From Clostridium rectalis (GTDB taxonomy: Bacteria > Bacillota > Clostridia > Clostridiales > Clostridiaceae): 64,000 nucleotides of DNA. This document shows positions 40,374-50,686 of the stretch, one piece after another. Position 1 is the first letter of the stretch; each line of letters starts with the position of its first letter. The stretch lies in contig NZ_UYZZ01000004.1 of assembly GCF_900626095.1 (NCBI RefSeq), positions 248,001-312,000 on the forward strand, read 5' to 3'. The position numbers and the translations under genes were made by a program. Under the pieces are notes generated by a model that saw nothing but the letters and a program-made list of their open reading frames with translations, was not told the DNA's origin and ran no database searches.

Positions 40374-42236
40374 ATGGATGTGAAACGTATGGATTATTTT
40401 GAGGATATTAGACAAAAGAAGATATATAATATCATATGTATTGTTAAATTAGTATCATTACTTCTTTCATCAGTAATAATTTACAATCAATTTTTTACAC
40501 AAAACAATATAGTTTTTGCAACAAAAGACGGATATTTTAATGAAGTGGCAATAGCCTTATTCACCTTTGTAATAGCTTTAATATACTGGATATGGTCTTT
40601 TTTTTCTATAAGAATTTTTGAAAGTAAGCATGTAAAAAAAATACAAATGATAGAAAATGGCGTTTTTATATTAATATTTTCAAGTTTAATTATTCTATCT
40701 CATACTTGTGTAGCACAATATAAATTTTTGTTTTTGTTTATTATAATTACATCCACTTTACAATTAGGGAAAAAATATGGAATTATAATGTCTGTGATTT
40801 CATCTATAATAATATTGTTAATAGATTTAACCTGTTTTCCTTATGAGGGAATAAATGCTCGTTTTGAAAATGATTTAATATTAGTAGGTGTTTTTATACT
40901 AACTGCGTGGCCTTTAGGACACTATGTAAAAATTGAGAATGAAAATATTGAGTATAAAAATTTACAATTAAAAGAATTAAATAGTAGATTAACTAAAGAA
41001 GATAAAAGAAGAAAGTATATGGAGGATATACTTTTAAAAAATGAAACTTGTTATAATCTTCTTATTAAAAATTCTATGGATGCTATATTTGTACATAGGG
41101 ATGGAAGGCTGATTTTTGCTAATGAAAGTGCAGCTAATTTATTAGGGTTTAATGATGTAGATAAGTTAAATGGTAAATGGTTCTCGGATTTTGTACCGGA
41201 AGAGGAAAAGAAGGTTGTAGGAGAAAAATTCGAACAAATATATGATGAAAAAACAACTATGTCATTATTTGAAGAGAAAATAATAAAAAATAATGGACAA
41301 ATGGCTATAATGCAAAATACCTCCACTTATTTTATATATGAAGAACAACCAACAATTTTAAGTATACTTCATGATATTACATCAGAAAAACAGGTTGAAA
41401 AATTGCAAAAAGATGTAGAAAAAAATATAGAACTATTAAATGAAACTAGAGAGGTAAATAAACTAATCACAGAATTTTTATCTAATATATCACATGAGTT
41501 AAAAACTCCTTTAAATGTTATATATAGTGCAGTGCAATTATTAGGGCTTTATAATAAATCTAATAAAGATACACAATCTGTTGAAAAACAGGATAAATAT
41601 TTAAATGTTATGAAACAAAATTGTTATAGGCTTATGAGATTAATAAATAATCTATTGGATATGACAAAGTTAGATTCAGGTTTTTTAAAATTGAATTTAA
41701 GTAATTATGATATTGTAAGTGTTATTGAGGATATTACTCTATCAGTAGCTTCTTATGTTGAAAGTAAGGGACTAAATCTTACTTTTGATACTGATGTAGA
41801 GGAAAAAATAATGGCTTTTGATGGAGATAAAATAGAGAGAATTACATTGAATTTATTGTCTAATGCTATAAAATTTACTAATTCAGGTGGGAATATATAT
41901 GTAACTGTAAAAGATATGGGAGAATATGTTACAATATCTGTTAAAGATACGGGAATAGGTATTCCAAAGGATAAGCTAAGACTTATTTTTGAAAGGTTTG
42001 GACAAGTAAATAAAACTTTTAGAAGGGATCGAGAGGGAAGTGGAATAGGGCTTTACCTTGTTAAATCCTTCGTTGAAATGCATGGAGGAGAAATTTATAT
42101 TAAAAGCGAATTAGGGCAGGGAAGTGAATTTGTTTTAAAATTACCTGCAAAAAGTTTAGAAGAAAGTGAAGAACACAAAAATTCATTATATGAAACCAGT
42201 ACAGAAAGTATAAATATGGAATTTTCGGATATATAA
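40374..42236 (+). CDS. Membrane PAS-domain sensor histidine kinase next to agrD
   Basis: A 620-residue orphan kinase. About six membrane helices (residues 18-185) form a MASE-like sensor region, followed by a coiled linker, a PAS domain (about 221-340, NSMDAIFVHRDGRLIFANESAANLLGF), then HisKA with His374 in FLSNISHELKTPLNVIYS, and an ATPase domain with LLSNAIKFTNSGGNIYV, DTGIGIPKDKLRLIFERFGQV and GSGIGLYLVKSFVEMHGG. This is not an AgrC: AgrC proteins use a HPK10-type kinase core. No response regulator is adjacent. The ATG at 40374 has no good ribosome site; ATG 40389 is an alternative. Position next to agrBD makes it the best local candidate for a peptide-responsive kinase. Confidence 0.88.
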   Translation: MDVKRMDYFEDIRQKKIYNIICIVKLVSLLLSSVIIYNQFFTQNNIVFATKDGYFNEVAIALFTFVIALIYWIWSFFSIRIFESKHVKKIQMIENGVFILIFSSLIILSHTCVAQYKFLFLFIIITSTLQLGKKYGIIMSVISSIIILLIDLTCFPYEGINARFENDLILVGVFILTAWPLGHYVKIENENIEYKNLQLKELNSRLTKEDKRRKYMEDILLKNETCYNLLIKNSMDAIFVHRDGRLIFANESAANLLGFNDVDKLNGKWFSDFVPEEEKKVVGEKFEQIYDEKTTMSLFEEKIIKNNGQMAIMQNTSTYFIYEEQPTILSILHDITSEKQVEKLQKDVEKNIELLNETREVNKLITEFLSNISHELKTPLNVIYSAVQLLGLYNKSNKDTQSVEKQDKYLNVMKQNCYRLMRLINNLLDMTKLDSGFLKLNLSNYDIVSVIEDITLSVASYVESKGLNLTFDTDVEEKIMAFDGDKIERITLNLLSNAIKFTNSGGNIYVTVKDMGEYVTISVKDTGIGIPKDKLRLIFERFGQVNKTFRRDREGSGIGLYLVKSFVEMHGGEIYIKSELGQGSEFVLKLPAKSLEESEEHKNSLYETSTESINMEFSDI

Positions 42237-42368
42237 TTAATTTAGTGTCTAGAATCTCTAATTCCCACTTTTTTAAATTGGGAAAAGGGCTTCTAAGCCC
42301 TTGGATAACAATTTCTAAGGTTTTAGAAAAAAGAGTTTTTAAAATAAAAACTTTGTTAATAGAAAAAC

Positions 42369-42411
42369 AGTACAGCAAGTAGAAGATAACTTTTACATGC
42401 TGTACTTTTTC
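42369..42411 (+). terminator. Terminator before the glycogen operon
   Basis: AGTACAGCA (42369-42377) pairs with TGCTGTACT (42398-42406), followed by TTTTC. A second hairpin, AAGGGC-TTCTAA-GCCCTT, lies at 42286-42301. The rest of the gap 42237-42568 holds no gene; a TATACT box at 42533-42538 may be the -10 element of the glg operon. Confidence 0.7.
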
Positions 42412-42568
42412 ATTTGGTTAAAAAAATATAGACTAAACTTAAACTTGCATTAATGGAAAAATTTTCATATAATAACACGAGAGAGATAAACAATTTATTT
42501 TTTTAAAATTTTAACTGTGTTTTTATTAAAATTATACTCTTAGTTAAAAAGTGAAGGGGTTATCAGAG

Positions 42569-44488
42569 ATGAATTTTAAAAAGGCGAGTATATTATCAGA
42601 TGCACAGCTATTTCATAGGGGGGAAAATTTTAGAGCCTATGAGATGTTTGGAAGCAAAATAGTTTCAAAAAAAGGAAAAGTAGGTGTAAAGTTTAGACTA
42701 TGGGCTCCTAATGCTAAAAAAGTTAGGATTATAGGTAGTTTTAATAATTGGAATGGCTGTAATCATAATATGATTAGAGAAAGAAATACTGGGTTATGGA
42801 GTATTTTTATTCCTGAGGCAAAAGAAAAAGATGCGTACAAATACGAAATAGTAACTAAGAAAAATAAGATACTTCATAAATCGGATCCCTATGCTTTTTA
42901 CTCGGAAATAAGACCCAATACTGCATCTATAATAGCAGATATAGACAGTTATAGATGGAATGATGAAAAGTGGATGAGCAACAGAAGGGATAAAGATATA
43001 TATTCTTCTCCTATTAACATATATGAGTTACATTTAGGTTCATGGAAAAGAGATGAGGAGAATAATTTTTATAATTATAAGGAAATAGCAGATGAACTTT
43101 CACAATATGTTAAAGATATGGGCTATACTCATGTAGAAATATTACCTGTAACAGAACATCCACTAGATGCTTCTTGGGGATATCAAGTTACTGGATATTA
43201 TTCTTTAACTAGTAGATATGGCAGTATTAATGATTTTAAGTACTTTGTAGATAAGCTCCATGAAGCTAATATAGGTGTAATACTTGATTGGGTTCCAGGT
43301 CATTTTTGTAAGGATGCACATGGATTATATAGGTTTGATGGAACACCAGTGTATGAATATAAAAAACCTTATATGGCTGAAAATTATGAGTGGGGTACGG
43401 CAAATTTTGATTTATCTAAGCCACAAGTACATAGTTTCCTTATTTCAAATGCACTATTTTGGTTTGAAATATATCATATTGATGGAATAAGAGCAGATGC
43501 TGTTTCAAATATGCTTTATTTAGACTATGGTAAGGTAGATAAGGAAAAGTACAAGAACCAGTATGGTGGGAATGAAAATTTAGAAGCCATTGCTTTTATA
43601 AAAAAGTTAAATGAAATTATTTTTAAAGAAGTAAAAAATCCTCTTATGATTGCTGAGGAATCTACTGCATGGCCATTGGTTACTAAACCCACCTATATAG
43701 GGGGGTTAGGTTTTAATTACAAATGGAATATGGGATGGATGAATGATACTTTAAAGTACATGGAAATGGATCCTATATATAGAAAATGGCATCATGATTT
43801 GCTCACATTTCCTTTAATGTATGCATTTTCAGAAAATTTTATATTACCTATATCTCATGATGAAGTAGTTCATGGTAAAAGATCTTTATTAGATAAGATG
43901 TTTGGTTCTTATCAAAATAAGTTTGCTGCGGCAAGAGCTTTTTTTGGTTATATGATATCACATCCGGGAAAAAAATTAATATTTATGGGATGTGAATTTG
44001 GACAATTTATAGAATGGAAATATGATACACAATTGGATTGGCAACTCCTATTATATACAAGCCATAGAGGTTTTAAAAGTTATATTAAAGATTTAAATCA
44101 TTTCTATATTGAAAATAGTGCTTTGTGGGAACAAGACTTAACCAGTGAAGGATTTCAATGGATTGATCACCAAAATTATAATCAAAGTATAATAAGTTAT
44201 ATTAGAAAAGGTAAGGAAAAAAATAATTTCTTAATTGTTGTATGTAATTTTACTCCAGAATTTTATGAAAATTATAAGGTTGGAGTACCAAGACTTACAA
44301 TGTATGAAGAGATTTTTAATAGTGATAAGGGGACTTATGGGGGGGAAGATAAAATAAATGGAGGAGTAATTCATCCTATAAGGGAGAAATGGAATACTCA
44401 ACCATATTATATAAATATAAAGATACCTCCATTATCAACAATTTTTATTAAACCTATATTTAAAGACAGGAGGAATTTATATGATTAA
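42569..44488 (+). CDS. glgB: 1,4-alpha-glucan branching enzyme
   Basis: GlgB makes the alpha-1,6 branches of glycogen. The 639-residue protein has an N-terminal CBM48 domain (about 38-125, [20 protein letters not shown]) and a GH13 barrel. Region II is [13 protein letters not shown], with the nucleophile at Asp310; the general acid is in IAEESTAWP (363-364), and the third carboxylate is in [31 protein letters not shown] is also diagnostic. AAGGGGT fits the ATG at 42569 (9-10 bases) and overlaps the GTG at 42551, so I use the later start. It is the first gene of glgBCDAP and its end overlaps glgC by 8 bases. Confidence 0.96.
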   Translation: MNFKKASILSDAQLFHRGENFRAYEMFGSKIVSKKGKVGVKFRLWAPNAKKVRIIGSFNNWNGCNHNMIRERNTGLWSIFIPEAKEKDAYKYEIVTKKNKILHKSDPYAFYSEIRPNTASIIADIDSYRWNDEKWMSNRRDKDIYSSPINIYELHLGSWKRDEENNFYNYKEIADELSQYVKDMGYTHVEILPVTEHPLDASWGYQVTGYYSLTSRYGSINDFKYFVDKLHEANIGVILDWVPGHFCKDAHGLYRFDGTPVYEYKKPYMAENYEWGTANFDLSKPQVHSFLISNALFWFEIYHIDGIRADAVSNMLYLDYGKVDKEKYKNQYGGNENLEAIAFIKKLNEIIFKEVKNPLMIAEESTAWPLVTKPTYIGGLGFNYKWNMGWMNDTLKYMEMDPIYRKWHHDLLTFPLMYAFSENFILPISHDEVVHGKRSLLDKMFGSYQNKFAAARAFFGYMISHPGKKLIFMGCEFGQFIEWKYDTQLDWQLLLYTSHRGFKSYIKDLNHFYIENSALWEQDLTSEGFQWIDHQNYNQSIISYIRKGKEKNNFLIVVCNFTPEFYENYKVGVPRLTMYEEIFNSDKGTYGGEDKINGGVIHPIREKWNTQPYYINIKIPPLSTIFIKPIFKDRRNLYD

Positions 44489-45608
44489 AAAGGAATTAGT
44501 TGCGTTAATACTTGCAGGTGGACAGGGAACTAGACTGAAAGATTTAACTAAAAATAATGCAAAACCTGCAGTACCCTTTGGGGGAAAGTATAGAATTATT
44601 GATTTTACATTAAGTAATTGTGCTCATTCAGGCATAGACACAGTTGGGATATTAACTCAGTATCAACCATTAACATTAAATAATCATATTGGAATAGGTA
44701 CGCCTTGGGATTTAGATAGAAGAAATGGGGGAGTAACTATTTTATCTCCCCATGCAAATGAAAGTGGTGTAAGTTGGTATAAGGGAACCGCTGACTCTGT
44801 GTATCAAAATATGAGTTTTATTGAGTATTATGATCCTGAATATATTCTTGTTTTATCTGGAGACCATATCTACAAAATGGATTATTCTAAAATGCTTAAA
44901 TATCATAAAGAGAAAGGTGCAGATGCAACTATTGCAGTAATTGAAGTGCCTTTAGAGGAAGCAAGTCGTTTTGGAATAATGAATACTAAAGAGGATGATA
45001 GCATATATGAGTTTGAAGAAAAGCCTAAAAACCCTAAGAGTAATTTGGCTTCTATGGGTATTTATATTTTTAACTGGAAAAAAATTAAAGTTTTTCTAGA
45101 AGAAGACAATAAAAATTCTGATTCAAGTAATGATTTTGGTAAAAATATAATTCCTTATATGGTAGGGGAAGGGGCAAAACTTTATGCATATAGATTTAAA
45201 GGATATTGGAAGGATGTTGGCACCATAGAAAGCTATTGGCAGGCTAGTATGGATTTGCTTAATGAGAATAATGAATTGAATTTATACGAAAAACATTGGA
45301 AAATATATTCTCAAAACTTTGCTAAAACTCCACAGTATATAGGGTATAATGCAAAGGTTCAAAATTCAATGATCTCTGATGGATGCACTGTTAATGGGGA
45401 GGTTATAAATTCTATATTATTTCCAGGTGTGTATTTAGGGGAAAAATCTAAAGTGGTAAATTCAGTTGTTTTACCAGGTGTTTTTATAGAGGATGGTGTT
45501 GTAGTTGATAAGGCTATAGTAGGTAGCAATACATTTATAGGGAAAAATAATGTAATAAAGGATTCAGAGGAAATAGTTCTTATAGGGGAAGGAACAAAAA
45601 TTGATTAG
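44481..45608 (+). CDS. glgC: Glucose-1-phosphate adenylyltransferase, catalytic subunit
   Basis: GlgC makes ADP-glucose from glucose-1-phosphate and ATP, the committed step of glycogen synthesis. The nucleotide-binding motif [20 protein letters not shown] (about 8-27) is intact, as are [38 protein letters not shown] and [10 protein letters not shown]. The C-terminal left-handed beta helix (about 280-375) shows hexapeptide repeats ([20 protein letters not shown]). Its 375 residues are normal. AGGAGG lies inside the glgB end, 7 bases before the ATG. The stop is 12 bases before glgD. It is expected to pair with GlgD and to be regulated allosterically. Confidence 0.97.
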   Translation: MIKKELVALILAGGQGTRLKDLTKNNAKPAVPFGGKYRIIDFTLSNCAHSGIDTVGILTQYQPLTLNNHIGIGTPWDLDRRNGGVTILSPHANESGVSWYKGTADSVYQNMSFIEYYDPEYILVLSGDHIYKMDYSKMLKYHKEKGADATIAVIEVPLEEASRFGIMNTKEDDSIYEFEEKPKNPKSNLASMGIYIFNWKKIKVFLEEDNKNSDSSNDFGKNIIPYMVGEGAKLYAYRFKGYWKDVGTIESYWQASMDLLNENNELNLYEKHWKIYSQNFAKTPQYIGYNAKVQNSMISDGCTVNGEVINSILFPGVYLGEKSKVVNSVVLPGVFIEDGVVVDKAIVGSNTFIGKNNVIKDSEEIVLIGEGTKID

Positions 45609-45620
45609 GGGGATTGGGAC

Positions 45621-46748
45621 ATGTTTAAAAACTATTTGGGGATGATTATGTTAAGTGAAGATACAAGAGATATGGGAAGTCTAACTAATTGTAGGCCTAT
45701 TGCCGCAATACCTATAGGAGCTAGATATAGAATAATAGATTTTATACTTTCTAATATGGTAAATGGGGGAATTCAAAATATAGGAGTTTTTATGCAGGAT
45801 AATTGTAGGTCCCTATTTGATCATCTTGGAACAGGTAAACCATGGGATTTAGATAGAAATACGGATGGTTTATTTCTATTTAATTTTTATGCTAATGACT
45901 CAAGAGAGTTTGACTCAAGAATGATTAAAAATAATATGGAGTATTTTTATAGAAGTAGGCAGGAAAATGTAATTATAGCTTCCTCTTATATGATTTGTAA
46001 CATAGATTTTAATGAAGTTATAAACAATCATGAAAAGTCTGGTAAAGATATTACTATAGTTTATAAAAAGGTTAAAGACGGAGATGAAAATTTTTTGAAT
46101 TGTGATGTTTTAAATATAGATGGTGAAAATAGAGTTTTAAGTGTGGGAAAAAATTTAGGCGCAGAGAAAGAAGTAAATATCTCTATGGAAATACTTTTGA
46201 TGAAAAAAAAGTTTCTAGTGGATTTGATATATGAGTTTATTAAAAGAGGAAATTTTTGTAGTCTAAAAAATTTTATTTATAAGAATATAAAAGATTATAG
46301 TGTAAATGCGTATGAGTTCACAGGCTATTTAAGATGTGTAAATTCTGTAAATCAGTATTATGAAGCAAATATGGATCTTTTAGATAATAAGGTTATTCAG
46401 GAATTATTTTTTAAAAACGGTAATATATATACAAAAATAAAGCATGAGCCTCCAACCAGATATTTATCTTTATCAAAGGTATCAAATTCCCTAATAGCAA
46501 ATGGGTGTCTTGTGGAAGGAACTGTTGAAAATAGCATTGTTGCACGTCATGTTAAGATACACAAAAATGCAGTAGTAAAAAATTCTATAATACTTCAAAA
46601 CTGTGAAATATGTGAAGGAGCTCATTTAAATTATTCAATACTTGATAAAAATATAAAAATTTTTAAAGAGGTATTCTTAAGAGGGGTAGAACATTTCCCT
46701 TTAGTTATACGCAAGAATAGTACAGTAGATGCATTTGAAGAAGAGTAG
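45621..46748 (+). CDS. glgD: GlgD, regulatory ADP-glucose pyrophosphorylase subunit
   Basis: A 375-residue paralogue of GlgC. The ATP-binding GGxGTRL motif is lost (here LGMIMLSEDTRDMGSLTN), while the following segment AAIPIGARYRIIDFILSNMV still aligns. The middle lacks the clear GTADSVYQN and GDH catalytic motifs (here SRQENVIIASSYMICNIDFNE). This pattern is known for Firmicute GlgD, which is inactive alone but raises GlgC activity in a mixed tetramer. The beta-helix C-terminus is retained (SLIANGCLVEGTVENSIVARH). It lies between glgC and glgA in the operon. Confidence 0.94.
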   Translation: MFKNYLGMIMLSEDTRDMGSLTNCRPIAAIPIGARYRIIDFILSNMVNGGIQNIGVFMQDNCRSLFDHLGTGKPWDLDRNTDGLFLFNFYANDSREFDSRMIKNNMEYFYRSRQENVIIASSYMICNIDFNEVINNHEKSGKDITIVYKKVKDGDENFLNCDVLNIDGENRVLSVGKNLGAEKEVNISMEILLMKKKFLVDLIYEFIKRGNFCSLKNFIYKNIKDYSVNAYEFTGYLRCVNSVNQYYEANMDLLDNKVIQELFFKNGNIYTKIKHEPPTRYLSLSKVSNSLIANGCLVEGTVENSIVARHVKIHKNAVVKNSIILQNCEICEGAHLNYSILDKNIKIFKEVFLRGVEHFPLVIRKNSTVDAFEEE

Positions 46749-46784
46749 TTTAATATTTTGAAATTATGACAGGAGGAGATTTTA

Positions 46785-48218
46785 ATGAAAGTTTTGTTTG
46801 TTACATCTGAGGCTTATCCATTTATAAAAACAGGTGGGCTTGGAGATGTATCATATTCCCTTCCCAAAGAATTAAAAAAATTAGGAATAGATGTAAGAGT
46901 TATACTACCTAAATATAGTGAAGTATCATCTAATTTTAAATCAAAGATGAAACAGATAGATAGCTACTCTGTGCCAGTAGGGTGGAGAAATAGTTATTGT
47001 GGATTACAGTATCTAGAGTATGAAGGTATTCCATTTTATTTTGTAGATAATGAATATTATTTTAAGAGGCACGTAAGTTATGGGTTTTATGATGATGGTG
47101 AAAGGTTTGCTTTCTTTTGTAGAGCAATTTTGGAATCAATAGGACATATGGGAGATTTTACTCCAGATGTAATTCATTTAAATGATTGGCAAACAGGAAT
47201 GATACCAGTTTTACTTAATGAACATTATAAGAAAAATGGACAATTACTTAATACAAAAACTATGTTTACTATACACAATTTAAAATATCAGGGAGTATTT
47301 CCAAAAGAAATTTTAGAGGACCTATTGTCATTAAGTTGGGACTATTTTAAGGAAGATGCTTTAAAATATTATGATGCTGTTTCTTTTATGAAGGGTGGAA
47401 TAAATTTTTCGGATTTAATAACTACTGTAAGTAAAACCTATGTAAATGAAGTAAAAACCCCTTTTTATGGAGAGGGACTCCATGGTCTTTTAAATTCACT
47501 GGGGAATAAATTTTCAGGAATAGTAAATGGAATAGATTTTCAGTTATACAATCCTAATAATGATAAAGCTATATGGAAAAATTATAATGAAAACAATATA
47601 AAAAGTAAGATAGTAAATAAATTAGAATTACAAAAACTATTAAATTTTCCCGTAAATAAAGATATACCTGTAATAGGGATAGTTTCAAGACTTGTTAAAC
47701 AAAAAGGATTTGACCTTGTAGCTCAAGTAATAGAAGAGCTTTTAAGTTTAGATTTACAAATTGTAGTGCTTGGCACAGGAGAAGAAAATTTTGAGGACTT
47801 ATTTGAGTATTATTCTTCTATATATCCTTCTAGAATATCTTCTAATATATATTTTAGTAGTGATTTAGCACAAAAGATATATGCTGGATCAGATATGTTT
47901 TTGATGCCTTCATTATTTGAACCTTGCGGTATAGGACAACTTATTGCATTAAGATATGGGACTATTCCTATAGTAAGGGAGACAGGTGGATTGAAAGATA
48001 CAGTAGTGCCTTATAATGAATTCACTGATGAAGGCAATGGATTTTCGTTTGCAAACTATAATGGATGTGAAATGATAAATATTATTAAATATGCTTTAAG
48101 TATATATAGAAACAAGGACAAGTGGGAAAAATTAGTTAAAAATGCTATGAAAGAAAATAATAGTTGGGAGAACTCTGCAAGAGAATATAGGGATTTATAT
48201 TATTCACTTATTAAGTAA
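46785..48218 (+). CDS. glgA: Glycogen synthase (ADP-glucose type, GT5)
   Basis: GlgA adds glucose from ADP-glucose to glycogen ends. The 477-residue protein begins with the GT5 signature KVLFVTSEAYPFIKTGGLGDVSYSLP (the KTGGL motif binds ADP-glucose). Later come HLNDWQTGMIP, TIHNLKYQGVFP, NGIDFQLYNP, the second nucleotide-domain start VIGIVSRLVKQKGFDLV, and the catalytic-region phrase MPSLFEPCGIGQLIALRYGTIPIVRETGGLKDTV. Length is typical. GGAGG precedes the ATG. It is followed by glgP after 24 bases. Confidence 0.97.
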   Translation: MKVLFVTSEAYPFIKTGGLGDVSYSLPKELKKLGIDVRVILPKYSEVSSNFKSKMKQIDSYSVPVGWRNSYCGLQYLEYEGIPFYFVDNEYYFKRHVSYGFYDDGERFAFFCRAILESIGHMGDFTPDVIHLNDWQTGMIPVLLNEHYKKNGQLLNTKTMFTIHNLKYQGVFPKEILEDLLSLSWDYFKEDALKYYDAVSFMKGGINFSDLITTVSKTYVNEVKTPFYGEGLHGLLNSLGNKFSGIVNGIDFQLYNPNNDKAIWKNYNENNIKSKIVNKLELQKLLNFPVNKDIPVIGIVSRLVKQKGFDLVAQVIEELLSLDLQIVVLGTGEENFEDLFEYYSSIYPSRISSNIYFSSDLAQKIYAGSDMFLMPSLFEPCGIGQLIALRYGTIPIVRETGGLKDTVVPYNEFTDEGNGFSFANYNGCEMINIIKYALSIYRNKDKWEKLVKNAMKENNSWENSAREYRDLYYSLIK

Positions 48219-48242
48219 CTTACGGGCAAGGCGGTGGTAAAA

Positions 48243-50672
48243 ATGTTTTTGAATAAAGAAATGTTAAAAAATGATTTTAAAAGAAAACTTATAGTAATGT
48301 TTTCAGAGGATATACAGGAAGCTTCTCCAATTCACCAGTATGTAGCGTTTTCTAGTTTAATTAAAGATTATTTATCAGAAAATCAAATGAAAACTAATAA
48401 AAAATATGCTAAAGATAAGGTAAAACAAGTTTATTATTTTTCTATGGAATTTTTAATAGGAAAACTTTTAGAAAATAATTTAATAAATATGAACATAAGA
48501 AAAATAGCTGAAGATGGTTTAAAAGAGCTTGGAATAGACTTTAATAAGCTATTGCAAATAGAAGTAGATGCTGGACTAGGAAATGGTGGACTTGGTAGGC
48601 TTGCAGCTTGTTTTTTAGATTCAATGGCTTCCTTGTCTCTAGCAGGGCATGGTAATGGTATAAGATATAAATATGGATTGTTTGAACAAAAAATTGTGGA
48701 GGGTTATCAAGTAGAAGTTCCAGATAGTTGGCTTAGGGATGGTTATGTATGGGAAACTAGAAAAATAGATAAATCAGTATTAGTTAAGTTTGGTGGAGAT
48801 GTTTCCTTAATTCAGGAAAATGGAAAACTTAAAGTAATACATAAAAATTATGAGCCTATACTTGCAGTACCCTATGATATTCCAATAGCAGGATTTAACA
48901 ACAACACTGTTAATAATTTAAGACTTTGGAGTGCAGAAGCAGTAGAAAAGGATTTTGATTTCACCTCTTTTAGTAATGGAGATTATTTAAAAGCAGTAGA
49001 GTATAAATATTCAGTAGAAGCTATTTCTCAAGTATTGTACCCAGATGATTCTAATGAAAAGGGTAAAATGTTAAGGTTAAAACAAGAGTATTTTTTTGTT
49101 AGTGCAGGAATTCAAAGTATAATACGAAGATATTTAAAAATGGGAATTACTTTAGAGAATCTTGATAAATATGTAGCTATTCATATAAATGATACTCATC
49201 CATCTATTGCTGTGGCAGAGATAATGAGGGTTCTTGTAGATGAATATGAAATGGAGTGGAAAGATGCTTGGAAGGTTACAGTTAATGTTTGTGCTTACAC
49301 TAACCATACAATAATGGCGGAAGCCCTTGAGAAATGGCCTATAGGGATGTTTAAAAAACTTCTTCCAAGAATTTATATGATTATAGAGGAAATAAATAGG
49401 AGATTTTGTATAGAGATATTTGAAAAGTACAGTGGTAAGTGGGATAAGGTAAATAAAATGTCCATTATACAGGATGGAAGTGTTAGAATGGCTCATTTGG
49501 CTATAGTAGGTAGTCATTCTACTAATGGAGTAGCCAAACTTCATACTAAAATTTTAAAGGAGAAAGAGCTTAATGATTTTAACGGAATGTATCCAGAAAG
49601 ATTTAATAATAAAACTAACGGTATAACTCATAGAAGGTGGTTAATGTTAGCTAATCCTAAGCTTTGTAAATTAATATGTGATTCTATAGGAGAGGAATGG
49701 ATTTATAATCCTATAAAATTAAAGGAGCTTGAAAAGTATTCTAAGAACTCTGCTCTTCAAGAAAAATTTTATAAAGTTAAAAGGGATAATAAAATAGAGT
49801 TTTCAAACTATGTAAAAGAAAATTATGATATAAAGATAGATCCAGATTCCATATATGATATTCAAGCCAAAAGACTTCATGAATATAAAAGACAATTACT
49901 TAATGTATTTAATATAATAAATTTATATAATGAGCTATTGGAAAATCCAAATTTAGATATAACTCCTAGAACATTTATATTTTCTGCTAAGGCGTCTCCA
50001 GGATATCACATTGCTAAAAAAATAATAAAATTTATAAATACAGTGGCAGATAAAATAAATAATGATTCTAGAATTTTAGGAAAAATTAAGATTATTTTTA
50101 TGGAAAATTATAGTGTATCCCTTGCAGAAAAAATAATTCCTTGTGCTAATGTTAGTGAACAAATTTCAACAGCTTCTAAAGAGGCTTCTGGTACAGGTAA
50201 TATGAAGTTTATGATGAATGGAGCTATAACTTTAGCAACCCTTGATGGAGCAAATGTTGAAATAAGAGAAGTAGTTGGGGATGATAATATAGTCATATTT
50301 GGATTAAGCTCGGAGCAGGTATTTAATTATTACAAAAATGGCGGGTACTTTGCTAAAGAGATTTTTAATAATGATAAAAGGATAAACAAAATTTTAAGTG
50401 GTATGATAGATGGAAGTTTAAATGCACCAAAGGCAGAGTTTTATGATATATATGATAAACTATTAGATTATAACGATGAGTATTTTATACTAAAGGATTT
50501 TGACTCTTATGTTAAAGCTCAAGATAGAATTGATAAACTTTATAAAAATAAAAGTATTTGGCAGCAAATGAGTATAATAAATATTGCAAATTCAGGGGTG
50601 TTTTCAAGTGATAATACAGTAAAAGAGTATGCAAAGGATATTTGGAATATAAAAAAGGCGGAAATAATTTAA
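48243..50672 (+). CDS. glgP: Glycogen/maltodextrin phosphorylase
   Basis: GlgP releases glucose-1-phosphate from glycogen, using pyridoxal phosphate. The 809-residue protein has the full GT35 layout: YFSMEFLIGKLLENN, DAGLGNGGLGRLAACFLDSMA, VAIHINDTHPSIAVAE, KTNGITHRRWL, AKRLHEYKRQLLN and the PLP-Lys motif EASGTGNMKFMMNGAITLAT. GGTGG (48233-48237) fits the ATG at 48243 (5 bases), not the GTG at 48234 inside it, so I use the ATG. Its presence in the same operon as the synthesis genes suggests turnover is set by enzyme regulation more than by transcription. Confidence 0.97.
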   Translation: MFLNKEMLKNDFKRKLIVMFSEDIQEASPIHQYVAFSSLIKDYLSENQMKTNKKYAKDKVKQVYYFSMEFLIGKLLENNLINMNIRKIAEDGLKELGIDFNKLLQIEVDAGLGNGGLGRLAACFLDSMASLSLAGHGNGIRYKYGLFEQKIVEGYQVEVPDSWLRDGYVWETRKIDKSVLVKFGGDVSLIQENGKLKVIHKNYEPILAVPYDIPIAGFNNNTVNNLRLWSAEAVEKDFDFTSFSNGDYLKAVEYKYSVEAISQVLYPDDSNEKGKMLRLKQEYFFVSAGIQSIIRRYLKMGITLENLDKYVAIHINDTHPSIAVAEIMRVLVDEYEMEWKDAWKVTVNVCAYTNHTIMAEALEKWPIGMFKKLLPRIYMIIEEINRRFCIEIFEKYSGKWDKVNKMSIIQDGSVRMAHLAIVGSHSTNGVAKLHTKILKEKELNDFNGMYPERFNNKTNGITHRRWLMLANPKLCKLICDSIGEEWIYNPIKLKELEKYSKNSALQEKFYKVKRDNKIEFSNYVKENYDIKIDPDSIYDIQAKRLHEYKRQLLNVFNIINLYNELLENPNLDITPRTFIFSAKASPGYHIAKKIIKFINTVADKINNDSRILGKIKIIFMENYSVSLAEKIIPCANVSEQISTASKEASGTGNMKFMMNGAITLATLDGANVEIREVVGDDNIVIFGLSSEQVFNYYKNGGYFAKEIFNNDKRINKILSGMIDGSLNAPKAEFYDIYDKLLDYNDEYFILKDFDSYVKAQDRIDKLYKNKSIWQQMSIINIANSGVFSSDNTVKEYAKDIWNIKKAEII

Positions 50673-50686
50673 TAGGGGTGCAAAGA

